DNA of 64,000 nucleotides from Halococcoides cellulosivorans (GCF_003058365.1 NZ_CP028858.1:310001-374000); one strand, 5' to 3'; shown: positions 1-9,381, counted from the first letter of the stretch. Translations and numbers: made by a program. The notes: generated by a model not told the origin, from the letters alone.

Positions 1-574
1 GAACCGACTCGTCCAGCGCATAGTCGGCGGGCGTCGCGACGGTCAGATCGAGGTCGACCATCGCCGCGCCGATCGCAAAGGAACTCGCGACGTTGTTGCC
101 GTCCCCGACCCACGCGACGCTCACGTCCTCGAACCCGCCGAACCGCTCGCGGATCGTCAACAGGTCCGCCAGCGTCTGACACGGGTGGGCGTCGTCGGTG
201 AGCCCGTTGATCACGGGCACGTCCGCGTACGCGGCGAGGTCTTCGGCGTCCTCGTGATCGAACAGGCGGGCCATGATCGCGTCGACGTACCCCGAGAGCG
301 CGCGCGAGGTGTCTTTGATCGGCTCGCCGTGGCCCAGATGGATGTCGTCGGGCCCGAGGAAGATGGCGTGGCCACCGAGGCGGGTCATCCCCGTCTCGAA
401 GGACGTGCGCGTGCGCGTCGAGGGCTTCTCGAACAGCATCGCGAGCGTCCGATTTTCCAGCGGCCGTTCGTCTTCCTGGAGGCGACCGCCCGATTTGAGT
501 TCGGCCGCCCGGTCGAGGACGGCGTGCAGTTCCGCGCGCGTCAGGTCGTCGATGTCGAGGACGTGCCTGGTCAT
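1..574 (-). CDS. argF: ornithine carbamoyltransferase, N-terminal part (cut by window edge)
   Basis: Cytoplasmic enzyme that makes citrulline from ornithine and carbamoyl phosphate. 191 codons are present; the C-terminal ornithine-binding half lies outside the window. The carbamoyl-phosphate loop PSTRTR is at residues 51-56 and HPCQ at 130-133, both standard for the family. The ATG overlaps the TGA of lysK (ATGA), so it is the last visible gene of the argG-to-argF operon and probably translationally coupled. Very secure identification. Confidence 0.96.
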   Translation of the reverse strand, partial: MTRHVLDIDDLTRAELHAVLDRAAELKSGGRLQEDERPLENRTLAMLFEKPSTRTRTSFETGMTRLGGHAIFLGPDDIHLGHGEPIKDTSRALSGYVDAIMARLFDHEDAEDLAAYADVPVINGLTDDAHPCQTLADLLTIRERFGGFEDVSVAWVGDGNNVASSFAIGAAMVDLDLTVATPADYALDESV

Positions 575-1668
575 AACAGATCCTCCGTCGCCGCCCGGAG
601 CACGTCGATCGAGCGGTCGTACTCTGCGAGGACGAGATGCTCGTCGGGGGCGTGATCCAGGTCGGCGTCGCCGGGCCCGTAGGTCACCATCGGAACCGAC
701 CACGCGTCGGCGTAGATGTTCATGTCGGCGGTCCCGGTCTTGCGCAACATGCGTGGGTCGCCGCCCGCGCCGCGGATCGCCGCGCGGAACGACCGCGCCA
801 CGTCGGTCCGCGGACTCACCATCACTGGCTCGACCCGGTCGTCCCAGTTGACGGTGCCGTTCGTGAGGTGGCCGTCTGCGATCTCGCGGATCTCGTCGAC
901 GGTGTACTCGGGCGGGACGCGCAACTGCACGCGCATCGTCGTCTCGACCGAGAGGCCGTCCTCGCTCATCCCGCCCGAGATGTCGACGGGCTTGGGCGTG
1001 ACGCGCTCGAAGATCGGCACCCACTCGTCGGGGTCGAACTCGTCTTCGACGGCGTGCCACCAGTTGATCGCGTCCTGGATCGCGTTGTCGTCGGGCCGCG
1101 AGGAGTGGCCGGATTCGCTCGTCGCGACGTACGCCCCGCCGAGCAGGCCCCGATAGCCCAGCGTGATCCCCGTCCAGCCCGAGGGCTCGCCGTTGATGAC
1201 GGCGTCGGGTGTGTCGCGGTGCTCAGCGAGATACCGGCCGCCACGGGAGTCGACCTCTTCGCCGACGACGCCCGCGAAACTCGCGCCGGTCTCGACGGCG
1301 ACGACCGCCATCGCCGCGAGCGGGCCTTTCGCGTCGACGCTGCCCCGGCCGGTGAGCACGTCGTAGGTGCCGTCCGGCAATTCGCCACCGACGTGGGCAT
1401 TATCGAGCGAGCGCCGTTCGACGGCGACGGGAATGTCGCCCGGGACGGTGTCGATATGCGAGGTCAGGAGGATACCGTCGTCGGCGGGGGCCCGGACGTT
1501 GCCCACCTCGTCGATCCAGACCTCCCGATCGTGGGTCTCGAAGAAGTCGACGAGCCGCTGGGCGCACTCCGATTCCTTCGGCGCGATCGACGGCGTCTCG
1601 ACGAGGTCGACGAGCAACTGGCGGGCCGCCTCCTGGCTCACCTCGGTGGTCGGGATCGATGCGCTCAC
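571..1668 (-). CDS. lysK: [LysW]-lysine/[LysW]-ornithine hydrolase (M20 family)
   Basis: Metallohydrolase that releases lysine or ornithine from the LysW carrier protein at the end of the carrier-bound half of the pathway. 365 aa, normal for the family. Seen: HIDTVPG (H71, D73), metal ligand D112 in GRGSVDAKGP, catalytic/ligand pair E137-E138 in VVGEEVDSRGG, and a late His in DLDHAPDEH. It starts with GTG, overlapping the argD stop by four bases (GTGA), and overlaps argF at its end. ArgE-type deacetylases belong to the same superfamily; neighbouring lysX favours the LysW-dependent enzyme. Confidence 0.9.
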   Translation of the reverse strand: MSASIPTTEVSQEAARQLLVDLVETPSIAPKESECAQRLVDFFETHDREVWIDEVGNVRAPADDGILLTSHIDTVPGDIPVAVERRSLDNAHVGGELPDGTYDVLTGRGSVDAKGPLAAMAVVAVETGASFAGVVGEEVDSRGGRYLAEHRDTPDAVINGEPSGWTGITLGYRGLLGGAYVATSESGHSSRPDDNAIQDAINWWHAVEDEFDPDEWVPIFERVTPKPVDISGGMSEDGLSVETTMRVQLRVPPEYTVDEIREIADGHLTNGTVNWDDRVEPVMVSPRTDVARSFRAAIRGAGGDPRMLRKTGTADMNIYADAWSVPMVTYGPGDADLDHAPDEHLVLAEYDRSIDVLRAATEDLL

Positions 1669-2804
1669 GACGACCCCCCGATCGCGCTATCCAGCGCGTC
1701 GATGGCCTGATCGATCTCACTCTCATCGATCGTCAGCGGCGGGAGCAGGCGGACGACGGTCCGCCCGGCCGGGAGGGCGAGCACCTGGTGTTCGATCGCG
1801 AGCTCTTTGAGGATGCGATTGGCGTTGCGTTTCACCTCGATGCCGACCATCAGGCCCTCGCCGCGGACCTCACGCACGCGGTCGCCGAGGCGATCGCGCA
1901 GGCCCGAGCGCAGTCGCTCGCCCATCGTGGCGGCGTGGTCCGGGATTCCGTCGGCGACGATCGTGTCGACGGTCGCACCGGCCGCCGCCGAGATCACCGG
2001 GCCGCCCGAGAACGTCGAGGCGTGATTGCCGTAGTCGTCGGCGATCCAGTCCCGACAGAGCGTCGCGCCGATCGGGAACCCGTTGCCCAGGCCCTTCGCG
2101 GTCGTGAGCACGTCCGGGACGACCTCGGCCTGCTCGATCGCCCACAGCGATCCCGTCCGACCGAGCCCGGTCTGGACCTCGTCGACGATCATCGCGGCGT
2201 CGTTGTCGGCGGTCACCTCGCGGACGGCCTGGAGGTACGCCGCGCTCGCGGGGTTGATCCCGCCCTCGCCCTGGACCGGTTCGACGATCACCGCAGCGGT
2301 GTCGGGATCGACCGCCTCGGCCATCGCATCGGCGTCGTCGTAGGGCACGAACTCGACGCCGTCGATCAGCGGCTCGTAGTGTTTCTTGTACTTGTCTTTC
2401 CAGGTGGTCGCGAGCGCGCCCATCGTCCGCCCGTGAAACGCCTGCATCGTCGCGACGATTTTCGTACTGTTCGTCGCCGACCGGGCGAACTTCAGCGCCG
2501 CCTCGTTGGCCTCGGTCCCCGAGTTACAGAGCCAGACGTTGTCGGCGTCGCCCGGGCCCGCCTCGGCGAGCCGTTCGTACAGCGCCGTCCGCGCGGGATT
2601 CGGGTACGAGGCCTGGACGTAGGTGATCCGATCGAGTTGGTCCCGGACGGCCGACTGGACGGCCGGATGCCCGTGGCCCAGCGGGACACACGCGTAGCTC
2701 GCGCCCAGATCGAGGTATTCGGTGCCCCGATCGTCGACGACCGTGGTTCCATTGCCCGATTCGATCGTGATGGGTTTTTCCGAAAAGACGAATCCGCCAC
2801 TCAT
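1665..2804 (-). CDS. argD: acetylornithine/[LysW]-aminoadipate semialdehyde aminotransferase
   Basis: PLP-dependent class III aminotransferase that converts the carrier-bound semialdehyde to the amine with glutamate. 379 aa from the ATG at 2804. Seen: SGTEAN (95-100) for phosphate binding, the Asp of IVDEVQTGLGRTG (D208) facing the pyridine nitrogen, and the PLP lysine K237 in TTAKGLGNGFP. The frame is open further upstream, but the start chosen overlaps the argB TGA (ATGA) and begins at the conserved domain. Fourth from the end of the arg operon. Confidence 0.93.
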   Translation of the reverse strand: MSGGFVFSEKPITIESGNGTTVVDDRGTEYLDLGASYACVPLGHGHPAVQSAVRDQLDRITYVQASYPNPARTALYERLAEAGPGDADNVWLCNSGTEANEAALKFARSATNSTKIVATMQAFHGRTMGALATTWKDKYKKHYEPLIDGVEFVPYDDADAMAEAVDPDTAAVIVEPVQGEGGINPASAAYLQAVREVTADNDAAMIVDEVQTGLGRTGSLWAIEQAEVVPDVLTTAKGLGNGFPIGATLCRDWIADDYGNHASTFSGGPVISAAAGATVDTIVADGIPDHAATMGERLRSGLRDRLGDRVREVRGEGLMVGIEVKRNANRILKELAIEHQVLALPAGRTVVRLLPPLTIDESEIDQAIDALDSAIGGSS

Positions 2805-3628
2805 GACTCGCGTGCCTCCTGGTGAACTGTCGTGCCCGCGCCGTCGAGGGCCGCACGGATCGGTGCCTCGGAATTCGCGTCGGCGACGATCGCCGTCGGT
2901 GCGCCCGCATCGAGTGCTTCGGCGGCGGCCATGACCTTCCGGGTCATGAAGCCCTCGGCGCTCGCTTCGAGGGTCGCCCACTCGTCGGCAGTCGCGACCG
3001 ACTCGATTTTCGTCGCCGGATCGTCGGGATCGCGATACACGCCCTCCACGTCGGTCAAGAGGACGAGATCGGCGTCGAGCGCCCCGGCGATCGCCGCCGC
3101 AGAGCGGTCGGCGTCGACGTTCACTGGTGTGATCCCGTCATCCTCTTGTCCTGCCATCGGTGGCCCGACCACCGGGGTGTAGCCCGCGTCGAGCAGCGTC
3201 TCCAGCGGGTCGGGATCGACGGTCTCGATCGACCCCGAGTGATCGCCGCGCTTGATCTTGCGTTTGCCGTCCTCGATGATTCGGATCGCGGACGTGCGCG
3301 GGCCGCTGATGAGTTCGCCGTCGACGCCGCTCAGCCCGATCGCGTCGACACCGGCGGTCTGTAAGTCCGCGACGAGATCGGTCCGGATACGCCCGAAGAC
3401 GGCCTCGACGACGCCCATCGTCTCTGCATCGGTAAAGCGGCCCACGACGCCGTCGGGCGTCTCGACGTACTCGGGGTCGACCCCGCGCGATTCGAGGGCC
3501 TCGTCGACGGCGGTCGATCCGCCGTGGACCAGCACGACGCGCTCGTCGCCCGCGAGCGCGGCGACGTCGGCGATCGCGCCCGCGGGATCGACCGCGCGAG
3601 CGCCGCCCACCTTGACGACGACCGTCAT
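2801..3628 (-). CDS. argB: [LysW]-aminoadipate/[LysW]-glutamate kinase
   Basis: Amino-acid kinase that phosphorylates the side-chain carboxylate of the LysW-bound substrate (LysZ/ArgB type). 275 aa. N-terminal VVVKVGGA contains the catalytic lysine; HGGSTAVD at about 35-42 is the substrate/phosphate loop; a C-terminal segment near VLLTDVEGVYRD is typical of the nucleotide-binding half. ATGA overlaps on both sides (argC upstream, argD downstream) indicate tight coupling. Whether it serves lysine, arginine or both cannot be read from sequence. Confidence 0.92.
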   Translation of the reverse strand: MTVVVKVGGARAVDPAGAIADVAALAGDERVVLVHGGSTAVDEALESRGVDPEYVETPDGVVGRFTDAETMGVVEAVFGRIRTDLVADLQTAGVDAIGLSGVDGELISGPRTSAIRIIEDGKRKIKRGDHSGSIETVDPDPLETLLDAGYTPVVGPPMAGQEDDGITPVNVDADRSAAAIAGALDADLVLLTDVEGVYRDPDDPATKIESVATADEWATLEASAEGFMTRKVMAAAEALDAGAPTAIVADANSEAPIRAALDGAGTTVHQEARES

Positions 3629-4674
3629 GGGGCCCCCACCGGGTGGAGGCCCCGCTGGTCGAGTCCCGCGGTCTCATCGAGTCCGAGTGCGACGTTCGCG
3701 GCGTGGACGGCCTGCCCCGCCGAGCCTTTCATCATGTTGTCGATCGCCGCGAACACGACGACGCGGTCGTCCTCGGCGGCGAACCCGATCTCCGCACGGT
3801 TCGTCCCCGCGACGGCCTTCGGTTCGGGATAGCGGTAGACACCACCGCCGCCGGCGACCAGATCGACGAACGGTTCGTCGCCGTACGCGTCACGGAACGC
3901 TGTCCAGAGGTCGACCGTCTCCAACTCGCCCGCCGCTGCGGCCTCCGGAAAGGTGTGACAGGTCGCACTCGCGCCGCGGATCATATCGACCGCGTGCACC
4001 GTGAAATCGACCGAGCGGTCGAGATACGCCTCGATCTCGGCCTCGTGGCGATGCCCCGTCGGCGCGTAGGGCCGGACGACACCCGACCGTTCGGGGTGAC
4101 TCGACGCCGCACCACCGCCCGCGCCGCCCTCGCTACTTCCGACTTTCACGTCGACGACCGTCCGGTCCGACGGTTCGAGAATGCCCGCCTCGACCAGTGG
4201 ATAGAGGCCGAGCATCGTCGCGGTCGCGTTACACCCTCCGGAGGCGATCAGATCCGCGCCCGGGAGCGCGTCGCGATTGAGTTCCGGCAGGGCGTAGGTC
4301 GCCTCCTCGAGGAGTTCGGGGCGGGAATGGCCGTCGTAGTACTCGTCGTAATACCGCTCGTCAGGCAACCGGAAGTCCGCCGAGAGGTCGACGACGGTGT
4401 CGGCGGCGTCCCGAAACGCGTCGATCTGGTCCATCGAGACGCCGTGTGGCGTCGCGGCGAACAGCACGTCCACCGATGCGAGATCGTCGGGTTTCGAGAA
4501 GCGCAGGTCCAGATCCCGCAGGTTCGGGTGAACGTGGCCGATCGTGCGGTTCGCATCGCTCCGCGAGGTCGCCTGGACCACGTCGAAGGCGGAATGGTCG
4601 GCGAGCAGGCGGAGCAACTCCCCGCCCGTGAAGCCCGTCCCGCCGACGACGCTCGCGGTGTAGGTCTCACTCAT
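3625..4674 (-). CDS. argC: [LysW]-aminoadipyl/glutamyl phosphate reductase
   Basis: NADPH-dependent reductase that turns the acyl phosphate made by ArgB into the semialdehyde. Rossmann loop GGTGFTGG at residues 11-18 and catalytic cysteine C148 in ASGGCNATATM. 349 aa from the ATG at 4674; a TTG four codons further upstream is also open, but the ATG is preceded by a short purine-rich stretch. The start overlaps the end of lysX by eight bases. Confidence 0.93.
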   Translation of the reverse strand: MSETYTASVVGGTGFTGGELLRLLADHSAFDVVQATSRSDANRTIGHVHPNLRDLDLRFSKPDDLASVDVLFAATPHGVSMDQIDAFRDAADTVVDLSADFRLPDERYYDEYYDGHSRPELLEEATYALPELNRDALPGADLIASGGCNATATMLGLYPLVEAGILEPSDRTVVDVKVGSSEGGAGGGAASSHPERSGVVRPYAPTGHRHEAEIEAYLDRSVDFTVHAVDMIRGASATCHTFPEAAAAGELETVDLWTAFRDAYGDEPFVDLVAGGGGVYRYPEPKAVAGTNRAEIGFAAEDDRVVVFAAIDNMMKGSAGQAVHAANVALGLDETAGLDQRGLHPVGAP

Positions 4675-5536
4675 TTCCTTCACCAACTGTTTCGAGGTAA
4701 TCGACGACGCGCGCGGGCACGTCTTCGTCGCTCACCCCGTCGAGGGCCTTGAACTCGACGGTGTGGTTGATCTCGTGGACGGTGTAGCCCGTGACTTCGT
4801 CACCGTCGGTGCGTTCCATCAGGTCGATCCCGAGCAGGCCGCCGCCGACGGCGCTCGAGGCGTCGGCGACCAACTCGCGGACCTCGTCGCTGACCTCGAA
4901 GGTCGCGGTCTCGGCCCCTTTCGCGGCGTTGGTCAGCCAGTGATCCGAGGAGCGCACCATCGCGGCGACGACGTCGCCGTCCGCGGCGAGCACGCGAATG
5001 TCGCGGCCGGGCTTGTCGACGAACTCCTGGAGGTAGAATACCTTGTGTTCGTAGTGGCCGAGCACCTCCTTGTGCTCGAAGACGGCCTCGGCGGTGTTCG
5101 GCGAGTCGAGTTTCGCCATCAGCCGGCCCCACGAGCCCACGACGGGCTTGACGACGCACGGATAGCCCAACTCGGCGGCGGCGTCCAGCGCTTCGTCGCT
5201 CGTGAAGGCCACCCGTGTGGTCGGCGTCGGCACGCCCGCCCCGTCCAGCGCGAGACTCGTCTCGACTTTGTCCGCACAGATCCGCGCAGTCGCGGCGTCG
5301 TTGACGATCGGGATCTCGTAGCGATTCGCGAACTGGGTAATGTAGCGACTGCGCGAGGTCGCGAGACACCGATCGACGAGGACGTCGACGTCCTCGAACG
5401 AGTCCGGTGGGTCCGACAGATCGAACGTCTCGCGGCGGACGTCGATCTTTGTGACCTCGTGGTCGCGCTCGCGGAGTTCGCCGAGCAGGAGCTTTTCGTC
5501 CTCGCGAATCCGGCTGTAGAGGACGCCGACGTTCAC
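4667..5536 (-). CDS. lysX: LysW--L-2-aminoadipate/glutamate ligase (ATP-grasp, LysX/ArgX)
   Basis: ATP-grasp ligase that attaches the alpha-amino group of aminoadipate and/or glutamate to the C-terminal glutamate of the carrier LysW. 289 aa. Seen: ATP lysine K130 in CVVKPVVGSWGR, a second grasp segment at FVDKPGRDIRV, and the metal-binding HEINHTVEF near residue 253. GTG start preceded by GGGGAGGGG, a good ribosome-binding site that decides the start. Only 48 bases separate it from argH; the lysW gene often found at this place is absent. Confidence 0.9.
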   Translation of the reverse strand: MNVGVLYSRIREDEKLLLGELRERDHEVTKIDVRRETFDLSDPPDSFEDVDVLVDRCLATSRSRYITQFANRYEIPIVNDAATARICADKVETSLALDGAGVPTPTTRVAFTSDEALDAAAELGYPCVVKPVVGSWGRLMAKLDSPNTAEAVFEHKEVLGHYEHKVFYLQEFVDKPGRDIRVLAADGDVVAAMVRSSDHWLTNAAKGAETATFEVSDEVRELVADASSAVGGGLLGIDLMERTDGDEVTGYTVHEINHTVEFKALDGVSDEDVPARVVDYLETVGEGNE

Positions 5537-5584
5537 GGCGACCCCTCCCCGAGCGGCGATGCGTCGCGGCTGGTCGATAGGTGT

Positions 5585-7033
5585 TCACACATAGGAATCA
5601 ACGGCCTCCTGACGGCGCGAAGCGGCGTCGGCGACGGCGTCGCGAGCGTCGTCCAGCGCGTCGGCGTCCCGATCCAGCCGGTCGACGGCCCGATCGATCG
5701 ACGCTGCCACCGCGGTGGGGGCTGGGCCGCCGCGTGAGTCGCGGCTGGCGACCGATTCGGCGGGATCGAGCAGGGCGTCGAGTGTCTCTCGATCGAGGTC
5801 CGGCGGGCGCTCGTCCAGGGCGTCGTCGATCGCATCGAGGAGCGCCTCGACCGAGGGCGTGCCGTCGCCAGCGACCTGGGCGACGATTTCGTGGGCGGTG
5901 CGGAACGGGACGCCCGCCATCGCGAGGCGGTCGGCGACACCCGTCGCGGTCCCAAAGCCAGTGCCGGCGTCGACGTCGGCCGGCCAGTCGGCGGTCGCGA
6001 CTGCGCCGATCGCGACGGGGAGCGCGTCGGTGACCGCATCGATCGCCTGCCAGGCGTGGCGGTCGGCACGCTGCAGATCGCGGTTGTATCCCCGGGGGAG
6101 GCCCGCGAGTGTGGTCGCCAGCCCCGCGAACCCACCGGTCGCGTCGCCCGCACGCGCCCGGACGAGTTCCATCGAATCGGGATTTTTCTTCTGTGGCATG
6201 ATCGACGACGTCGATGCGTAGTCGTCGTCGAGGGCGATCAGGCCGTCACTGGCGAACTCGATGGTGTCGGCGGCCAGCCCCGACAGCGTGATCGCGACGC
6301 CGGTCGCCGCCGCCGTGGCTTCGAGGAAGGCGTCGCGGGCGGCGACCGCGTCGGTCGCGTTCTCGACGACCCCCTCGAAGCCCAGCAGGGTGGCCGTGCG
6401 CTCGCGATCGATGTCGAAGGGGGTGCCCGCGAACGCCGCCGCGCCCAGCGGCGAGCGATTCGTGCGTTCGTAGGCATCGCGAATGCGCCCGGTGTCACGC
6501 GCGAGCGCGGACTCGTACGATAGCGCCCAGTGGGCGACGGTCGTCGGCTGTGCGGGCTGGCGGTGCGTGTAGCCCGGAATCAGCGTCTCGCGGTGGGCTT
6601 CGGCGAGTGCGATCAACTGGCGACGCGCTTCGACGAGCGCCCGTTGCAGGTCGAGCAGCCCATCACGCAGTGCCAGGCGCAGACACGTCGCGACCTCGTC
6701 GTTGCGCGACCGGGCGGTGTGCATCCGCCCGCCCGCCGGACCGATCCGATCGATCACGGCGGTCTCGATGGCTTCGTGGACGTCCTCGCCGTCGGGCAGG
6801 GCGTCGTATCCCGACTCCTCGATGGCGTCGAGTGCGGCGAGGATCTGGCCCGCATCCCCATCGTCCAGAATCTCCCGTTCGGCGAGCATCACGACGTGCG
6901 CGCGGTCGACCGCGAGGTCGGCCTCGAAGATGCGCCGATCGGCGTCGATCGAGGACATGAATTCGCGGGCGGGGCCGCCGCTGAAGCGGTCGCCACGGAC
7001 CGCCGGGCTGGCCGCGCGGTCCTCGTCGGTCAT
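5585..7033 (-). CDS. argH: argininosuccinate lyase
   Basis: Splits argininosuccinate into arginine and fumarate; member of the fumarase/aspartase superfamily. About 482 aa. The family signature SSIMPQKKNPD lies near residue 280, and TARSRNDEVATC near 100 matches the substrate loop. GTG (7036) and ATG (7033) are adjacent; the stop of argG directly precedes them, so either works. Between argG and lysX in the arg operon. Confidence 0.95.
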   Translation of the reverse strand: MTDEDRAASPAVRGDRFSGGPAREFMSSIDADRRIFEADLAVDRAHVVMLAEREILDDGDAGQILAALDAIEESGYDALPDGEDVHEAIETAVIDRIGPAGGRMHTARSRNDEVATCLRLALRDGLLDLQRALVEARRQLIALAEAHRETLIPGYTHRQPAQPTTVAHWALSYESALARDTGRIRDAYERTNRSPLGAAAFAGTPFDIDRERTATLLGFEGVVENATDAVAARDAFLEATAAATGVAITLSGLAADTIEFASDGLIALDDDYASTSSIMPQKKNPDSMELVRARAGDATGGFAGLATTLAGLPRGYNRDLQRADRHAWQAIDAVTDALPVAIGAVATADWPADVDAGTGFGTATGVADRLAMAGVPFRTAHEIVAQVAGDGTPSVEALLDAIDDALDERPPDLDRETLDALLDPAESVASRDSRGGPAPTAVAASIDRAVDRLDRDADALDDARDAVADAASRRQEAVDSYV

Positions 7034-7036
7034 CAC

Positions 7037-8281
7037 TCAGTCGCCCCCGTCGGGGGTCTCGACCGCCGCGTCGTCCTCGGTCGTGGCCGTGGGCGACGCC
7101 GACCGCGCCAGACGGTCCTGGAACCCGTGGTATTTCGCGACGCCGGTCGCGTCGTCCTGGGTGATCCCGCCGGTGACGGCCGACTCGTCGAACGACGCGG
7201 CGGACTCGCTGTAGACCGCGTACTCGGACTCGCGGGCGACGGGACGGACCTGCCCGCCTTCCAGGCGGACGGTCACCGTGCCCGTCACGCGCTGCTGGCT
7301 CGAATCGAGAAAGCCTTCCAGGTCGTCGACCAGCGGCGCGTCGATCAGGCCCTCGTAGGCCTTTTCGGCCCAGCGCTGGTCGATCTGGGTCTTGAACTGG
7401 CGCTGTTCGGCGGTGAAGACCAGTTGTTCGAGCGCCTCGTGAGCGGTGAGGAGCACGGTCGCCGCGGGGTGCTCGTAGTTCTCCCGAACCTTCAGCCCGA
7501 GCATGCGGTCTTCCATCATGTCGGTCCGACCGACACCGTGGGCCCCGGCGCGCTCGTTCAACGTCTCGATCAGTGCGACAGGGTCGATATTTTCTCCGTC
7601 GAGGGTGATCGGGCGGCCGTCCTCGAAGGTGATCGTGAGGTCCTCACGTTCGCGATTCCCGGGTGTGGCGGTCCAGTCGTAGATGTCGTCCTCGGGGATC
7701 GTGGCGGGGTCTTCGAGTTCCGAGCCCTCGATCGAGCGACTCCAGAGGTTGGTGTCGATGGAGTACCGCCCGCCAGAGCCGCCCTCGACGGGCAACTCGC
7801 GCTCGGCGGCGTACTCCGACTCCCATTCGCGGGTCAATCCGAGTTCGCGCACGGGCGCGATCACGTCCATCTCGGTCGCCCGCCAGACCGCCTCGAAGCG
7901 CAACTGGTCGTTGCCCTTGCCCGTACAGCCGTGGGCGAGCGCGCTCGCGCCGTGCTCGCGGGCCGCGTCGGCGATGGCTTCGGCGATGACCGGCCGGGCG
8001 AGCGCGGTCCCCAGCGGGTAGCCCTGGTAGGTCGCGTTCGCGCGGACGCTGTCGAGACACAACTCGGCGAACTCGGCTTTGGCGTCGACGACGACGTGCT
8101 CGAGGCCGAGCGCCTCGGCAGTCTCGCGGGCCTCGTCGAACTCCGCGGCGGGTTGGCCGACGTCGACGGTGACGCCGAGGACCTCGTCGTAGCCGTACTC
8201 TTCTTTCAGCAGCGGTACGCAGACGGTCGTGTCGAGCCCGCCCGAGAAGGCGAGCGCGACGGTCTCAGTGGTGGATGTCAT
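7037..8281 (-). CDS. argG: argininosuccinate synthase
   Basis: ATP-dependent condensation of citrulline and aspartate; cytoplasmic tetramer in the family. 414 aa, usual size. The P-loop-like ATP motif ALAFSGGLDTTV is at residues 9-20 and HGCTGKGNDQLRFE carries the citrulline/ATP site. First gene of the eight-gene operon that runs to argF. The stretch before it (8282-8542) contains the likely promoter, but I could not pick one TATA element with certainty. Confidence 0.96.
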   Translation of the reverse strand: MTSTTETVALAFSGGLDTTVCVPLLKEEYGYDEVLGVTVDVGQPAAEFDEARETAEALGLEHVVVDAKAEFAELCLDSVRANATYQGYPLGTALARPVIAEAIADAAREHGASALAHGCTGKGNDQLRFEAVWRATEMDVIAPVRELGLTREWESEYAAERELPVEGGSGGRYSIDTNLWSRSIEGSELEDPATIPEDDIYDWTATPGNREREDLTITFEDGRPITLDGENIDPVALIETLNERAGAHGVGRTDMMEDRMLGLKVRENYEHPAATVLLTAHEALEQLVFTAEQRQFKTQIDQRWAEKAYEGLIDAPLVDDLEGFLDSSQQRVTGTVTVRLEGGQVRPVARESEYAVYSESAASFDESAVTGGITQDDATGVAKYHGFQDRLARSASPTATTEDDAAVETPDGGD

Positions 8282-8542
8282 CGGTGGGTCGTGTGTCGCT
8301 GATTTCGATAGATCGGTGGTGACTGGGTGGTACGGCGAGCGAACGATCGGGGTGGTGAGAATGATGTGGGCCTACCGGCCCGTTCGGCGTCGTCGCTCAC
8401 CGTCGGCACAGCGGGACGCCGACCGCTGGGCTGTCGGGACGGGATCGGCCGACGAGCCAGCCGCAGTCGTCATACTGCCGTGTTGGCCAGTCGGGATACA
8501 AATAGCTTCCGAGACGCGCCAATACGGTCGGGGGTGGACGTC
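8282..8542. other. intergenic region upstream of argG
   Basis: 261 bases between the 3' end of the 8543-9019 gene and argG, both on the minus strand. It should hold the operon promoter; weak A/T patches are near 8305-8315 and 8496-8506. No convincing coding potential, no lysW-like Cys-rich peptide and no RNA gene seen. Confidence 0.4.
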
Positions 8543-9019
8543 CTAGACGACCTGGGCCGAGGCGTCCTGGAGATCGACCGGTCGGTCGCCGGCAGCCAGC
8601 GCGTCGACGTGGTCCTGGACGGTGTGGACGGTCTCGCCGGCGGTACACGGTGAGACCTGCACGAGTTCGCCGTCCTGGTACTCCGCGAGGCCCATCACCG
8701 GCAGCACGATCGTCGTCTCCGTCTCGACGTCCGACTCGGGCCCGCTCGATCGCGTCTGATAAAACGAGTCCAGCGAGACGTTCGTCGACAGTGCCCACTG
8801 CTGGAACTCCGCGACCCGGTTGAGCACGTAGCGTCCCTTGAGCGATCTCGCCGCGACGCTCTCTCGGGAGATCTGGTCGCCCCAGACGACGACCGAAAAC
8901 GACTCGATCTCGTCGTCGCCTTCCAACTGCTCCAACCGTTCGAGGATGGCTTCCTGGCGCTGGTGGGCGCCCTGGGGGTGGAGTGAACGGACGAAGAGTT
9001 CGAGGGAGGGGGGTGTCAT
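8543..9019 (-). CDS. conserved haloarchaeal protein of unknown function
   Basis: 158 aa, soluble and acidic. I do not recognise a domain. Seen: an N-terminal helix beginning TPPSLELFVRSLHP, a central strand-like part SFSVVVWGDQISRES, and a C-terminal half with IVLPVMGLAEYQDGEL. The open frame extends to 9151, but a TATA element (9048-9066) sits about 30-40 bases before the ATG at 9019, so the short form is chosen. Transcribed in the same direction as argG but with its own promoter. Function unknown. Confidence 0.75.
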   Translation of the reverse strand: MTPPSLELFVRSLHPQGAHQRQEAILERLEQLEGDDEIESFSVVVWGDQISRESVAARSLKGRYVLNRVAEFQQWALSTNVSLDSFYQTRSSGPESDVETETTIVLPVMGLAEYQDGELVQVSPCTAGETVHTVQDHVDALAAGDRPVDLQDASAQVV

Positions 9020-9047
9020 TGGAGGTCGAAATCTTGGACACCTTGGC

Positions 9048-9066
9048 TCATATAGATATTGTATAG
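9048..9066 (-). promoter_or_regulatory. TATA-type promoter for the 8543-9019 gene
   Basis: A/T-rich run in otherwise GC-rich DNA; on the minus strand it reads CTATACAATATCTATAT, 30-45 bases before the ATG at 9019, consistent with an archaeal TATA box and a very short leader. Confidence 0.55.
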
Positions 9067-9343
9067 CTTCAAAATCGAGGCGGCTTGCATGAATTAGGAA
9101 TGACCATGAAAGATAGTGGTTCCGGGCGGTAGAGACAGTTTCAGTGGGCATCCCTGTCCGGAAGAAAAACCTTGTACGAAGGAATGATTGGGGTGCTCCG
9201 GACCGTGACCGCTGTCGGGGCCGGTGCCGACGGGGCGTCCTCGATGGTCGCTCGCGAGCTATGTCAGGCGTCGACGGTTGGGACTGCTCGCGAATCGTCG
9301 GTCGAAATCGGTCGGGGGCGTCCGATCACGCGATTTCGTAGCC

Positions 9344-9354
9344 AAGTTTGATAA
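9344..9354 (+). promoter_or_regulatory. TATA-type promoter for the CBS/HPF-like protein
   Basis: AAGTTTGATAA about 30 bases before the ATG at 9382, fitting a nearly leaderless archaeal transcript. Confidence 0.45.
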
Positions 9355-9381
9355 CCCTTCACACCCAAGTTCGAGCGTACG

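Larger units (their letters stand above)
9020..9381. other. 362-base intergenic region with divergent promoters
   Basis: Apart from the two TATA elements (9048-9066 minus; 9344-9354 plus) I see no gene. Small open frames here have arginine-rich compositions typical of GC shadow frames. Confidence 0.5.

Noticed and set aside
5533-6153. A frame overlapping the argH 3' end, checked as a possible lysW
   Set aside because: Ser/Arg/Pro-rich, with no CxxC zinc motifs or acidic Glu C-terminus; it is a shifted reading of argH.
6530-8302. A 590-codon plus-strand frame opposite argH and argG
   Set aside because: Antisense to two certain genes; composition mirrors codon-position GC bias and no domain is visible.
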